A stretch of DNA of 64,000 nt from Oceanimonas sp052119705 (GTDB taxonomy: Bacteria; Pseudomonadota; Gammaproteobacteria; Enterobacterales; Aeromonadaceae), in contig NZ_JBGQOP010000010.1 of assembly GCF_052119705.1 (NCBI RefSeq), forward strand, positions 1 to 64,000, written 5' to 3'. Made by a program: the position numbers and the translations under genes. Of the stretch, positions 32,182 through 40,449 are shown in pieces; the stretch's first letter is position 1; the number at the start of each line of letters is the position of its first letter. Below the pieces are notes generated by a model. That model was not told where the DNA came from. It ran no database searches and saw only the letters and a list, made by a program, of their open reading frames with translations.

Positions 32182-33189
32182 TTAAAACCAGAACTTAACC
32201 CCAGCCAACCAGCGAGTTTCCTGGGTTGCTTCGTCTTCTATTCGCCGTAGATCGGCGCTATTTCCCAGCGCGGTCGCCCATTCCCAGCCTAAATAGGGGG
32301 CAAACTGGCGATCGATTTCATAGCGCAGTCGAGCACCGGCCACCAGCTCAGATAAACCTTGGCCTTGGCCGCGTTCGGCATCATCCTTACCATAAGCGGT
32401 TAACTCCACACTGGGTTGCAATACCAGTCGCTGGGTTAATAAGAGTTCATATTCCGCTTCTACGGCTAACGCCGTTTGTCCATCGTCACCCAAATAGGTT
32501 GTGGCATCGAGTTCAAACCAATAAGGGGCCAAGCCCGCCACACCTAAGGCTAACCAGCCCTGATCTGGCCCGTGCCCCGTGTCATAACGCACACCCAATT
32601 CACTGTTCCAGAAGGTGCTTAGTGCATGGCTCCATAACAGCTCAGTACTGGCTTCTGCCAGCTTGCCTTGCTCTATGTCGCCTTCAGCTTTGAGTACGGC
32701 TCGGTTGTAATCACGACCCAGCCAAGCGCGGGTGTCAAAAGCTAAGGTATGGCTTGCACCCTTATCCACCCGCTCTAATCTATCAACCAGCACACCGTAG
32801 AAAGTATGCTCGTCAGCCAGTCTTAGCTGACGAGGGCCGGGCAACACATAGGGACCGTCTTCCAAAGTAAAGCCACCGGAATAGGCGTCGGCATCTCTGG
32901 CGTCGGCGGGCGCTGAGCCTCCCTGCATCTGCATGCTACCGTGATCCATACCCTGCATCTGGCTATGATCCATGTCCTTCATCTGACTGTGATCCATGTC
33001 CCTCATCTGACTGTGGTCCATGTCCTTCATCTGACTGTGGTCCATGTCTTTCATTTGACTATGATCCATAGTTTTCATTTGGCTGTTTGCCGGTGCTGAG
33101 CCGTGCTTGGCATGAACGTCTTGAGCCAATGCAGCACCAGCTGGCAGCACTGTTAAGGCCAGTAATATACTGTTCAATCCGGATTTCAT
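32182..33189 (-). CDS. copB: Copper resistance outer-membrane protein CopB/PcoB
   Basis: The 335-residue protein has a signal peptide (about 1-23), a Met/His repeat region (about 37-90) with an eight-residue unit MDHSQMKD repeated five or six times, and a C-terminal CopB domain (about 110-335) rich in beta strands ending with Phe (VKFWF), as expected of an outer-membrane barrel. The repeats should bind Cu(I)/Cu(II). ATG at 33189 (GGAAGG upstream) is chosen. An in-frame ATG at 33219 overlaps the copA stop (ATGA) and would add ten residues. Confidence 0.92.
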   Translation of the reverse strand: MKSGLNSILLALTVLPAGAALAQDVHAKHGSAPANSQMKTMDHSQMKDMDHSQMKDMDHSQMRDMDHSQMKDMDHSQMQGMDHGSMQMQGGSAPADARDADAYSGGFTLEDGPYVLPGPRQLRLADEHTFYGVLVDRLERVDKGASHTLAFDTRAWLGRDYNRAVLKAEGDIEQGKLAEASTELLWSHALSTFWNSELGVRYDTGHGPDQGWLALGVAGLAPYWFELDATTYLGDDGQTALAVEAEYELLLTQRLVLQPSVELTAYGKDDAERGQGQGLSELVAGARLRYEIDRQFAPYLGWEWATALGNSADLRRIEDEATQETRWLAGVKFWF

Positions 33190-33215
33190 GGTCGCTTTCC
33201 TTCCGTTGATCCCGC

Positions 33216-35114
33216 TCATGACACCACCACTTCGCGGAACATACCCCCGTCCATATGGAACATGAGGTGACAGTGCCAAGCCCAACGTCCAAGCGCGTCT
33301 GCAGTGACCAAAAAGCTGACTCGTTGCGCCGGTTGCACCTGTATGGTGTGGCGGCGTACCTGAAAACTCCCGTCCGGATTTTCCAGTTCGCTCCACATGC
33401 CGTGTAGATGCATGGGGTGAGTCATCATGGTGTCGTTGTGCAGAATGATCCGTACTCGCTCGCCATAGTTAAAGTGCACTGGGGTGGAGCTACCAAATTC
33501 AACGCCATCGAACGACCAGGTATAGCGTTCCATATTGCCGGTCAGGTGTAGTTCTATTTCCCGCTCCGCCGGTCTTGGATCCATAGGGCCGCCTGGGGTA
33601 CGCAAATCGGCCAAGGTCAGTACTCGACGGCCGTTATTGCGTAAGCCAATGCCGGGATCGTCCAAGTTGGTGCGCGGCGTATCTACTCGCATATCCACGC
33701 TAGGGCCATACTCACTACGGGCATGATTCACCTCGCTGCTCGCCTTAGTTAATCCTCCAGCCATAGCGCCCATATTCATATTGCTGTGATCCATACCACT
33801 CATGCCAGCCATGTTCATGGTGCTGTGATCCATACCGTTCATGCCAGCCATATTCATGCTGCTATGGTCCATGTCTGCCATGGCGTTCATATTCATGGCG
33901 CTGTGGTTCATGCTGCTCATGGCATTCATGTTCATACCACTCATATCCATGCTGCCGTGATCCATGCCGCCCATATCGCCCATCATATCGGCCATGGTTA
34001 GCCATTCAGCGGGGTCTAACTCGGGCACGGCAGCACTCAGTCCTGCTCGCGTACCTAAGGTGCCGCGGGCATAACCGGTTCTGTCCATCGCTTGGGCAAA
34101 CAGGGTATAAGCCTCGGCTTGGGGCTCCACCAGCACATCATAAGTTTCGCCAGGGCCGAACCGGAATTCATCCACTGTCACTGGCTCTACATTTAGACCG
34201 TCGGCTTGAACCACCGTCATTTTTAGCCCAGGGATACGAACATCATAAAAGGTATTGCCGGCGCCATTAATAAAGCGCAACCGCACTCGTTCACCTTGTT
34301 TGAACAGGGCAGTCCAGTTGCCCGCAGGAGCGGTGCCGTTCATGAGATAGGTCAGCGTCTCCGAGGACAGATCTGCCAAGTCGGTGGGGCTCATGCGCAT
34401 TTCGTTCCACATTTGCCGTTTGTTTAGTGCTGACGTTAAGCCATCACTGGACACATCACGAAAGAAGTCGAATACCGTAGGTTGATTGAAATTATAGAGA
34501 TCGCCCTGATTCTTGAGCTTACCTAATACTCGCATTGGATTTTCATCGGTCCAGTCTGAGAGCAACACCAGATGTTCACGGTCGGCGTTAATGCTATCGC
34601 CTTCGGCGGGGTCGATGATTAATCCCCCGTACATACCGGTAAGTTCCTGCATGCCCGAATGAGAGTGATACCAATAGGTGCCGCTTTGCTCCAACTTGTA
34701 CTGATAAGTAAAGGTTTCGCCGGGGGCGATACCCGCAAAACTAATGCCCGGCACGCCGTCCATCTGATAAGGCAAAATAATACCGTGCCAGTGAATGGAG
34801 GTTGGTTCCTTCAGCCGATTGGTCACCCGAATCGTTACCTCATCTCCTTCACGCATGCGCAGTGTTGGGCCAGGAATGGAGCCGTTAATGGTGGTGGCCA
34901 TGCGCATTTTGCCCGTAAAGTTAACGGGCGTTTCATCGATAATAAGGTCGAACTCGTTGCCGGTCAGCACAGGTACATCGCCGGTGACTGTGCCCACACT
35001 TGCAGCCTGCGCGGGTCTCAACATGGGCGCCATGCCTAACACCACGCCACCTGCAGCGAGTCCTTGTACAAATCTACGTCGGGGTAGATTGGGACTGTTC
35101 TCGATTACTTTCAT
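33216..35114 (-). CDS. copA: Multicopper oxidase CopA/PcoA
   Basis: The 632-residue periplasmic oxidase has a Tat signal (RRRFVQGLAAGG, about 12-23) and three cupredoxin domains. Copper motifs are IHWHG, YWYHSHSGMQE, HPMHLHGMW and WHCHLMFHMDGGMF, covering the type 1 and trinuclear sites. Between domains 2 and 3 is a Met/His-rich insert (about 385-455) of MDHSxMNM units that in this family binds extra copper. It probably oxidises Cu(I) to less toxic Cu(II). GGAGAGGAG lies before the ATG at 35114. First gene of the operon; a dyad with a Cop-box-like core lies upstream. Confidence 0.95.
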   Translation of the reverse strand: MKVIENSPNLPRRRFVQGLAAGGVVLGMAPMLRPAQAASVGTVTGDVPVLTGNEFDLIIDETPVNFTGKMRMATTINGSIPGPTLRMREGDEVTIRVTNRLKEPTSIHWHGIILPYQMDGVPGISFAGIAPGETFTYQYKLEQSGTYWYHSHSGMQELTGMYGGLIIDPAEGDSINADREHLVLLSDWTDENPMRVLGKLKNQGDLYNFNQPTVFDFFRDVSSDGLTSALNKRQMWNEMRMSPTDLADLSSETLTYLMNGTAPAGNWTALFKQGERVRLRFINGAGNTFYDVRIPGLKMTVVQADGLNVEPVTVDEFRFGPGETYDVLVEPQAEAYTLFAQAMDRTGYARGTLGTRAGLSAAVPELDPAEWLTMADMMGDMGGMDHGSMDMSGMNMNAMSSMNHSAMNMNAMADMDHSSMNMAGMNGMDHSTMNMAGMSGMDHSNMNMGAMAGGLTKASSEVNHARSEYGPSVDMRVDTPRTNLDDPGIGLRNNGRRVLTLADLRTPGGPMDPRPAEREIELHLTGNMERYTWSFDGVEFGSSTPVHFNYGERVRIILHNDTMMTHPMHLHGMWSELENPDGSFQVRRHTIQVQPAQRVSFLVTADALGRWAWHCHLMFHMDGGMFREVVVS

Positions 35115-35193
35115 CGCAACTCCTCTCCTTGTTGGCATTTTGCTCATTAGGAATATTTATATAAGGAAAGAATAGAAGGTCAGCCTGTCGTCA

Positions 35194-35235
35194 ACATGAC
35201 CGCCAGATTACAAAATTGTCATGTTGCGGTCATGT
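35194..35235. promoter_or_regulatory. Cop/Cus box-like operator in the copA-copR divergent region
   Basis: GATTACAAAATTGTCAT (35206-35222) resembles the CusR/CopR box with TTACA and TTGTCA half-sites. It is enclosed by a perfect 10 bp inverted repeat, ACATGACCGC (35194-35203) and GCGGTCATGT (35226-35235). The region lies 80 bp before copA and about 100 bp before the regulator gene, suiting control in both directions. Confidence 0.7.
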
Positions 35236-35333
35236 GACTGGCAGCAAGTAAGCTTCATGCTATAAACATAACGCTGGCAGCAGCCGAGCATGGCCGCCAT
35301 CATGGGGCATCAATGACGGTATAAAGGACTAAC

Positions 35334-36011
35334 ATGAAAATTTTGATCATCGAAGATGAACAAAAAACCGGGGATTATCTGCAAAAAGGACTCAATGAGG
35401 CAGGGTTTGTGGTGGATCTTGCCCGCAACGGTTTAGATGGCCTGCATCTGGCGGTTACTGAGCCTTATGATTTGATCATTCTCGATGTCATGCTGCCAGA
35501 TCTGAATGGCTGGCGGATTGTTGAAGCGCTGCGCGATCAAGGGCGACAGATGCCGCTGTTATTTTTAACTGCCAAAGATAGCGTAGAGGATAAGGTACGG
35601 GGATTGGAATTAGGGGCCGACGATTACCTCGTCAAGCCCTTTGCTTTTGCTGAATTGCTGGCCAGAGTACGAACCTTACTGCGCCGAGGTAGCCCCCAAG
35701 GACTTAGCAATCAACTGGAAGTGGCCGATCTCACGCTCAATCTACCTCGTCGCCATGCGATGCGTGCCGGAGAGCACATCCACTTAACCAATAAAGAGTT
35801 TGCGCTGCTGGAGTTGCTGGTGCGCCGCCAAGGTGAGGTGCTACCGCGCTCGCTGATCGCCTCTCTGGTATGGGACATGAATTTCGACAGCGATACTAAT
35901 GTTATCGACGTGGCTATTCGCCGCTTGCGCGTCAAAATAGATGATGGCTTCAGTCTTAAACTCATCCAAACCATCAGAGGCATGGGCTACACCATAGATA
36001 TTACTCGGTAA
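35334..36011 (+). CDS. Copper-responsive response regulator (CusR/CopR family, OmpR type)
   Basis: The 225-residue regulator has a receiver domain (about 1-115; phospho-acceptor Asp51 in LIILDVMLPDLNGW, Lys in VKPFAF) and an OmpR-type winged helix (about 125-223; IDVAIRRLRVKIDDGF, TIRGMGYTI). It is divergent from copA. Heavy-metal regulators are normally followed by their kinase gene; here none follows, and the only candidate kinase lies at 29671, on the far side of the copper operon. Autoregulation through the box at 35194-35235 is likely. Confidence 0.93.
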   Translation: MKILIIEDEQKTGDYLQKGLNEAGFVVDLARNGLDGLHLAVTEPYDLIILDVMLPDLNGWRIVEALRDQGRQMPLLFLTAKDSVEDKVRGLELGADDYLVKPFAFAELLARVRTLLRRGSPQGLSNQLEVADLTLNLPRRHAMRAGEHIHLTNKEFALLELLVRRQGEVLPRSLIASLVWDMNFDSDTNVIDVAIRRLRVKIDDGFSLKLIQTIRGMGYTIDITR

Positions 36012-36027
36012 GCTTGAGCCTGCGATC

Positions 36028-36323
36028 CTGTCACTTAGTCACATCTTTTTCTTGCCTTATAAGCAAGCGTGAAGTGGACAGACTTTCTACTGTAAATAGG
36101 TATATCTCCCTTGTAGGTGGCCGTCTCTTCGGTGAAGAGGACTTCGCCACGGTTTTGGGTGTTGTTTAAACCATCCGCTGACGCGGACCGCCGAAGTCCT
36201 CTTTACCAAAGAGACGGGCGGCTACAAGCTCTGCTTCTACACACCCAACAGCGTGTGAAACGTACAACCCGACTGTTCAGGGTACATTATTAAAATCGAC
36301 AGAAACTTGTGACTAAGTGACAG
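36028..36323. mobile_element. Complete 296 bp MITE with 16 bp terminal inverted repeats
   Basis: The left end CTGTCACTTAGTCACA (36028-36043) and right end TGTGACTAAGTGACAG (36308-36323) are perfect inverted repeats. The element is flanked directly by CCTGCGATC on both sides (36019-36027 and 36324-36332), a 9 bp target-site duplication. There is no transposase gene, so it must have moved in trans. Its core (36108-36236) is a copy of palindromic element A. Confidence 0.9.
36108..36236 (+). repeat. Palindromic element A, complete copy inside the MITE
   Basis: GTAGGTGGCCGTCTCTTC opens the left arm, which continues GGTGAAGAGGACTTCGCC; the right arm reads CCGAAGTCCTCTTTACC and ends CGGGCGGCTAC. 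Arms of roughly 35 bp pair with a few mismatches around the mini-hairpin CCGCTGACGCGG. Confidence 0.85.
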
Positions 36324-36394
36324 CCTGCGATCTTATAGCGGTTCATGCCTTAGCGTACGCTGCATTTTTACCTAGTTTTGCTTATCAACACTAT

Positions 36395-36451
36395 GATAAA
36401 AGCGCGTTTAACTCGAACAAAATTTAACCGCGAAAGGTCAACAGGCCCTAG
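36395..36451 (+). repeat. Right-end fragment of the 269 bp MITE family
   Basis: From ATGATAAAAGCGCGTTT to GGTCAACAGGCCCTA this segment is almost identical to 41718-41771, the right end of the complete element there. No left end is seen here. Confidence 0.8.
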
Positions 36452-36592
36452 TATCTTTGACGTGACAAAGTAGGGCTTAGTGGCAGTTTGTGGTGCAATG
36501 CAGTGTGCGCTGTTGCTCTCATCGTCAAAGGCTGCCATTTTCCGGCCGGAAAATGCGGGCGGTAACAGACAGTATATTGAACCTGCTCGTAA

Positions 36593-37150
36593 CTAAAGAT
36601 GACTTACCAGAATCCACGCGCCGATAGCAATCAGCATTAGGCCACCAAAGATTTCAATTCGATGGCCAAATAACGAACCCAATACTTTCCCCAGCATAAC
36701 GCCTAACGTGACCATGATTGTTGTCGCCAGACCAATGAGGCTTGCTGCTAGGAGAATGTTAACGTCCACAAACGCTAAGCTAATGCCTATGGCCATCGCA
36801 TCTATACTGGTGCCGAATGCGGTTAAAGCGAGTCTGGAAAAAGAATGTCTCGATGGGGTTTCTTTCTTTTGACTCTCAGGTTTCAGGCCTTCATACAGCA
36901 TATGTACGCCGAGAGCGACAAGTATGGTAAACGCTATCCAATGATCCCATGCTTCTACATAAGGTGCAGCGGATTGACCAATAAACCAACCTATTACGGG
37001 GGTGATCGCCTCAATGGTGCCAAAAATGAGGCCCATTCTTAACGCTTCGGTAAAACGGGGATTTTTAAGGCTTGCTCCTTTACTAATAGCCACAGAGAAG
37101 GCATCAGTAGACATAGAAAGAGCAAGTAACAGCAGGGCGATAGGGTTCAC
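36593..37150 (-). CDS. mntP: Manganese efflux pump MntP
   Basis: The 185-residue inner-membrane protein exports Mn(II). Six hydrophobic helices are visible, with the paired conserved acidic motifs ALSMSTDAFSVAI (about 11-23) and TAFGTSIDAMAIGIS (about 110-124) that form the metal path. The start is GTG at 37150, matching the family N-terminus (MNP-type). A yybP-ykoY manganese riboswitch precedes it. The flanking spacer is full of repeats. Confidence 0.95.
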   Translation of the reverse strand: MNPIALLLLALSMSTDAFSVAISKGASLKNPRFTEALRMGLIFGTIEAITPVIGWFIGQSAAPYVEAWDHWIAFTILVALGVHMLYEGLKPESQKKETPSRHSFSRLALTAFGTSIDAMAIGISLAFVDVNILLAASLIGLATTIMVTLGVMLGKVLGSLFGHRIEIFGGLMLIAIGAWILVSHL

Positions 37151-37199
37151 TTTTTATTTTCTCAGGTCGGGTATCGAGTCCACGACATACCCATACCCC

Positions 37200-37327
37200 C
37201 GACGTGCAGTATAGATATATCGATGGTCTCGCCAACCGAGAGGTGTTCGCACCATGGCATATGGCCAAGTATGTTGACACGAACTCTTTCGCAGAACGAA
37301 AGCAGGCTACTCCCCAAAGAGCGTTCA
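37200..37327 (-). promoter_or_regulatory. yybP-ykoY (Mn2+) riboswitch upstream of mntP
   Basis: On the minus strand the leader reads CTCTTTGGGGAGTAGCCTGC (about 37303-37322) and, about 80 nt later, GGCGAGACCATCG (about 37221-37233). The GGGGAGUAGC and CGAGACC blocks are the two conserved loops that form the Mn2+ site of yybP-ykoY RNAs, which control mntP in E. coli. A hairpin joining GTCGGGGGTAT to ATACCCGAC lies between the aptamer and the GTG start and may be the expression platform. Confidence 0.85.
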
Positions 37328-37399
37328 GATTAGCATAAACTCCTAAACCCACAAAGTACGGCATTATGCCAAAAAGACAGGGTTTCCCACTAAGTCTTG

Positions 37400-38260
37400 T
37401 TAAGGCCCTGTTTTTCTACCGGACGTTAACTGGTTTAGAAACTGCGGATTGCTAAAGTCATGTATTGCCTGTTCAATTTCATCGGGTGTATTCATCACAA
37501 AAGGGCCGTATTGCACCACAGGCTCTTCAATCGCGCGGCCGCTAAGCACTAATATCTCCGCACCTGAGGGGCTAGCTTGCAGTTGTAATGTGTTGCCTTT
37601 AGCGTAAATGCCCAGCTGCCGCGACCCGATCAAATCTGTTGCACCTTTATAGACATACACCAGTACAGCGTTATCGGCATTGAAAGACAGCTCAACGGTT
37701 TCATTACCCGTCAATTGCACATCGATAAAAACAGGTTGCGTCGAAATCTCAGGTAACGGACCTTGTAGTGTATGCTGATTGATGGTCACGTTACCGGCGA
37801 TAACGCGAACCATGCCACCGCTTGATAGCCGCTGCTCGGATATATCAGCACTCACCATCTCCTGATAGGCTGCAGGCTTCATTTTTTCAGCGGCAGGCAA
37901 ATTCAGCCAGATTTGAAAGCCGTGCAGCAGGCCGTGCTCCTGCTCGGGCATTTCCGAGTGCAGCACGCCTGCGCCCGCGGTCATCCATTGCACATCACCG
38001 GCGCTGATAACGCCTTCATTACCCATGTGGTCGCGGTGGCGCATACGCCCAGCCTTCATATAGGTAATGGTTTCAAAGCCTCGATGAGGATGTTCGGGAA
38101 AGCCGCCAATATAATCGGCCGCATCGTCGGAGTTGATTTCATCAATCATCAAAAAAGGATTGAGTACCGGATGCAGACGCTGTCCTGCTAGGCGATGGAT
38201 CTTGACGCCGTCACCATCCTGAGTAGGGCGAGCAGGTATCACTTGAATTAACTCTCTCAT
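37400..38260 (-). CDS. Pirin family protein (YhaK/YhhW-like bicupin)
   Basis: The 286-residue bicupin has the metal-binding motif GFPEHPHRGFETITYM (about 53-68) and a second His/Glu pair downstream (AGAGVLHSEMPEQ, about 96-108). Pirins of this type may act as quercetinase-like dioxygenases or redox sensors. It is the last gene of doxX-azoR-yqjG-pirin and overlaps yqjG by 4 bp (ATGA). In E. coli the corresponding yhaK, yqjG and yqjF genes cluster with yhaJ, supporting a shared stress regulon. Confidence 0.9.
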   Translation of the reverse strand: MRELIQVIPARPTQDGDGVKIHRLAGQRLHPVLNPFLMIDEINSDDAADYIGGFPEHPHRGFETITYMKAGRMRHRDHMGNEGVISAGDVQWMTAGAGVLHSEMPEQEHGLLHGFQIWLNLPAAEKMKPAAYQEMVSADISEQRLSSGGMVRVIAGNVTINQHTLQGPLPEISTQPVFIDVQLTGNETVELSFNADNAVLVYVYKGATDLIGSRQLGIYAKGNTLQLQASPSGAEILVLSGRAIEEPVVQYGPFVMNTPDEIEQAIHDFSNPQFLNQLTSGRKTGP

Positions 38261-39225
38261 CGATTTTCTCCCTGCTGTTCTCGACCATGGGCGGCGGTAA
38301 AATCCTGAACTGGTCCTACGGGAATGATGCCGGTGGGATTGATCATCAAGTGGCTCGCATAATAGTGGGTCTTGATATGCTCAAAGCTGACGGTGTCAGC
38401 CACACCAGATATTTGGTACAACTCGCGTACATAACCACTCATCGCCGGATAATCTGCCAGCAACTGGCGATTGGTTTTAAAGTGACCAAAATACACGGCA
38501 TCGAAACGGATCAAGGTGGTAAACAAGCGCCAATCGGCTTCCGTCAGCTGATCTCCCGTTAGGTAGCGCTGCTGCGCGAGCAAACCTTCGATCCAATCCA
38601 GCGAATCGAACAAGCTATGGTAAGCCTTTTCATAGGACTCTTGGGTGGTGGCAAAGCCGGCGCGATAGACCCCGTTATTGATGGTGTCGTAGATACGATC
38701 ATTCAGAGCGTTAATCTGCTTGTGTAACGTCTCTGGGTAGTAGTCTGTCATGTTGCCTGTTAGATGATTAAACGCAGTATTAAACATACGGATAATCTCT
38801 GATGATTCATTGCTGACAATGGTCTGAGTTTGCGTGTCCCACAACACCGGCACCGTAACGCGGCCTTCGTAGCTGGCATCCGCTTTTAAGTACAGTTGAT
38901 AAAGAAAGTCAAAACCATAAAGTGGGTCATTCATCTCCCAGCCATTTTTCAGCATCACCGGCTCGACCACGGTGACATCGATATACGCTTGCAGCTGCTT
39001 TATTTCACGAAAAATCAGCGTGCGGTGTGCCCATGGGCAGGCCAGAGACACATACAAATGGTAGCGGCCTTTCTCAGCTTTAAAGCCGGGCTCCCCGTTT
39101 GGCCCTGCTTTGCCATCGGGTGTCAGCCAATGTCTGAAGCGACTCTCCTGACGGCGAAACTCACCACCGCTATTGCCGGTGTCGTACCACTGATCAACCC
39201 ATTTCCCTTGTTGTAATAAGCCCAT
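38257..39225 (-). CDS. yqjG: Glutathionyl-hydroquinone reductase (Xi-class GST)
   Basis: The 322-residue enzyme reduces glutathionyl-hydroquinones to hydroquinones in the cytoplasm. The catalytic Cys63 lies in SLACPWAHRTLI, the Xi-class signature. A thioredoxin-fold N-terminal domain (about 50-160) and an alpha-helical C-terminal domain (about 180-310, with GDQLTEADWRLFTTLIRFD) are complete. It overlaps the pirin gene by 4 bp and azoR by 1 bp (TAATG), indicating strict co-translation. Confidence 0.95.
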   Translation of the reverse strand: MGLLQQGKWVDQWYDTGNSGGEFRRQESRFRHWLTPDGKAGPNGEPGFKAEKGRYHLYVSLACPWAHRTLIFREIKQLQAYIDVTVVEPVMLKNGWEMNDPLYGFDFLYQLYLKADASYEGRVTVPVLWDTQTQTIVSNESSEIIRMFNTAFNHLTGNMTDYYPETLHKQINALNDRIYDTINNGVYRAGFATTQESYEKAYHSLFDSLDWIEGLLAQQRYLTGDQLTEADWRLFTTLIRFDAVYFGHFKTNRQLLADYPAMSGYVRELYQISGVADTVSFEHIKTHYYASHLMINPTGIIPVGPVQDFTAAHGREQQGENR

Positions 39226-39833
39226 TATGCCTCTCCTGTAAACGCATTGGTCAAGAGTGTAGACACCAGAACATCCACTTGGCGTTTACCTTGTGCAATG
39301 ACTTGCTCTGGCGTGCCTTTAGATCCGCTGGCATCGATATGGAACACCTCGCCGATACCAATAAATTTGCAAATATGCTCCAGGTAGCGACTGGCAAAGT
39401 CCATTTCACTACCGACAGGGGTGCCACCGGAGGCGGTGATAATGAAAGCCCGTTTTATACCCAGTAAACCCACCGGTCCCTGCTCTGTGTATTTAAAACT
39501 GACACCTGCACGACAGATGCTATCGATCCATTGTTTTAATGTGGCCGGGATCCCAAAGTTGTACATAGGTGCTGCCAGTATCAGGGTGTCGGCGTTTCTC
39601 AACTCATCAATCAATTGCTCCGACAAGCTTAATTGAGCTTTTAAGCTGGCGCTATCACTCGCGGATGAACTGTGAACCGCCATGAGATCCTCGGCATTAA
39701 TGGTCGGCAAGGGCTGTTGTGCCAAGTCCCGGCTAATAGTCGGCTCCGCTAACGCGTCCACCAGATATTGCCCGATGATACGAGTATTGGAGTTGCTTAA
39801 TCGTGCACTGCTATTGATATGTAAAACCGTCAT
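39225..39833 (-). CDS. azoR: FMN-dependent NADH-azoreductase / quinone reductase
   Basis: The 202-residue flavodoxin-fold enzyme carries out two-electron reduction of quinones and azo compounds using NADH and FMN. N-terminal INSSARLSNSNTRI (about 6-19) binds FMN phosphate, APMYNFGIPATLKQWIDSICRAG (from about 94) is the family signature, and ASGGTPVG (about 138) is the second flavin loop. Its stop overlaps the yqjG start by one base. It fits a quinone-detoxification operon. Confidence 0.94.
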   Translation of the reverse strand: MTVLHINSSARLSNSNTRIIGQYLVDALAEPTISRDLAQQPLPTINAEDLMAVHSSSASDSASLKAQLSLSEQLIDELRNADTLILAAPMYNFGIPATLKQWIDSICRAGVSFKYTEQGPVGLLGIKRAFIITASGGTPVGSEMDFASRYLEHICKFIGIGEVFHIDASGSKGTPEQVIAQGKRQVDVLVSTLLTNAFTGEA

Positions 39834-39870
39834 ATGATGACTCCCGTCATGCTGATTGATAAAGGTCTAT

Positions 39871-40317
39871 TTACTGATCCAGTCGCGTGTGCAGTAAACG
39901 ATCCACACTGAGGCTGCCAGCACCCCTGAATACCAGAGCAATACTGATCACTAGCAAGGCGAGGCCGAATTCGTAACCGTTATTTGACATAAACAGCCCA
40001 TTTGACAGATGAACCGTGGCGATGGCGACGAGCATAGTGATGGCCAGCATTAACGCTGCCGGGCGAGTCATTAAGCCCGCGATCAGCAACAAGCCACCAA
40101 AAAATTCGGCACCACCGGCCATGGCTGCCATCAGCATCCCAGGCTCGAGGCCAATAGACGTCATCCAACCTGCTGTGCCTTCCAAGCCATAGCCACCAAA
40201 CCAGCCAAATAATTTTTGACCTCCGTGGGCGGCAAATATTACGCCGGCTCCGAGGCGAAGGGGGAGGGTATCCACACCCGCAGCGCTAGCGGTTAACGCA
40301 TTAATGAATGCTTTCAT
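39871..40317 (-). CDS. DoxX family membrane protein (YqjF-like)
   Basis: The 148-residue protein has four hydrophobic helices. RLGAGVIFAAHGGQKLFGWFGGYG (from about 22) and GGAEFFGGLLLIAGLMTRPAALMLAITML are typical of DoxX/YqjF. In E. coli, yqjF is the YhaJ-controlled gene that responds to nitroaromatic and quinone compounds. It is the first gene of the four-gene operon, 37 bp upstream of azoR, and divergent from the YhaJ-like regulator. Confidence 0.9.
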   Translation of the reverse strand: MKAFINALTASAAGVDTLPLRLGAGVIFAAHGGQKLFGWFGGYGLEGTAGWMTSIGLEPGMLMAAMAGGAEFFGGLLLIAGLMTRPAALMLAITMLVAIATVHLSNGLFMSNNGYEFGLALLVISIALVFRGAGSLSVDRLLHTRLDQ

Positions 40318-40414
40318 TGTATTTCTCCAAAACGGAAGCTGTCGGTTTGTTTAAATGATGGAACCATTATAAGGATTGAGGAAAGCGCAATAAGCGTTAA
40401 TATCTGTTCAGAAT

Positions 40415-40431
40415 GTTCTAAATATTAGAAC
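40415..40431. promoter_or_regulatory. LysR-type operator between doxX and the yhaJ-like gene
   Basis: GTTCTAA-ATA-TTAGAAC is a perfect 7 bp inverted repeat with the T-N11-A shape of LysR binding sites, 19 bp before the regulator start and about 100 bp from doxX. Expected site for autoregulation and activation of the divergent operon. Confidence 0.65.
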
Positions 40432-40449
40432 AATGTTTTTGGAGGCAGA

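Larger units (their letters stand above)
36012..36592. other. 581 bp spacer made largely of mobile repeats
   Basis: No gene was seen. It holds a complete MITE with target duplication (36019-36332), a partial end of a second MITE family (36395-36451) and a perfect 20 bp palindrome CATTTTCCGGCCGGAAAATG (36536-36555), which lies downstream of mntP and may form its transcript end. Confidence 0.75.

Noticed and set aside
33786..34001. His-rich plus-strand frame (IHTTHASHVHGAV type)
   Set aside because: It is the exact antisense shadow of the MDHSxMNM repeats of copA, with no ribosome site or independent support.
37104..37364. 86-codon minus-strand frame upstream of mntP
   Set aside because: It coincides with the manganese riboswitch leader and overlaps the mntP start region.
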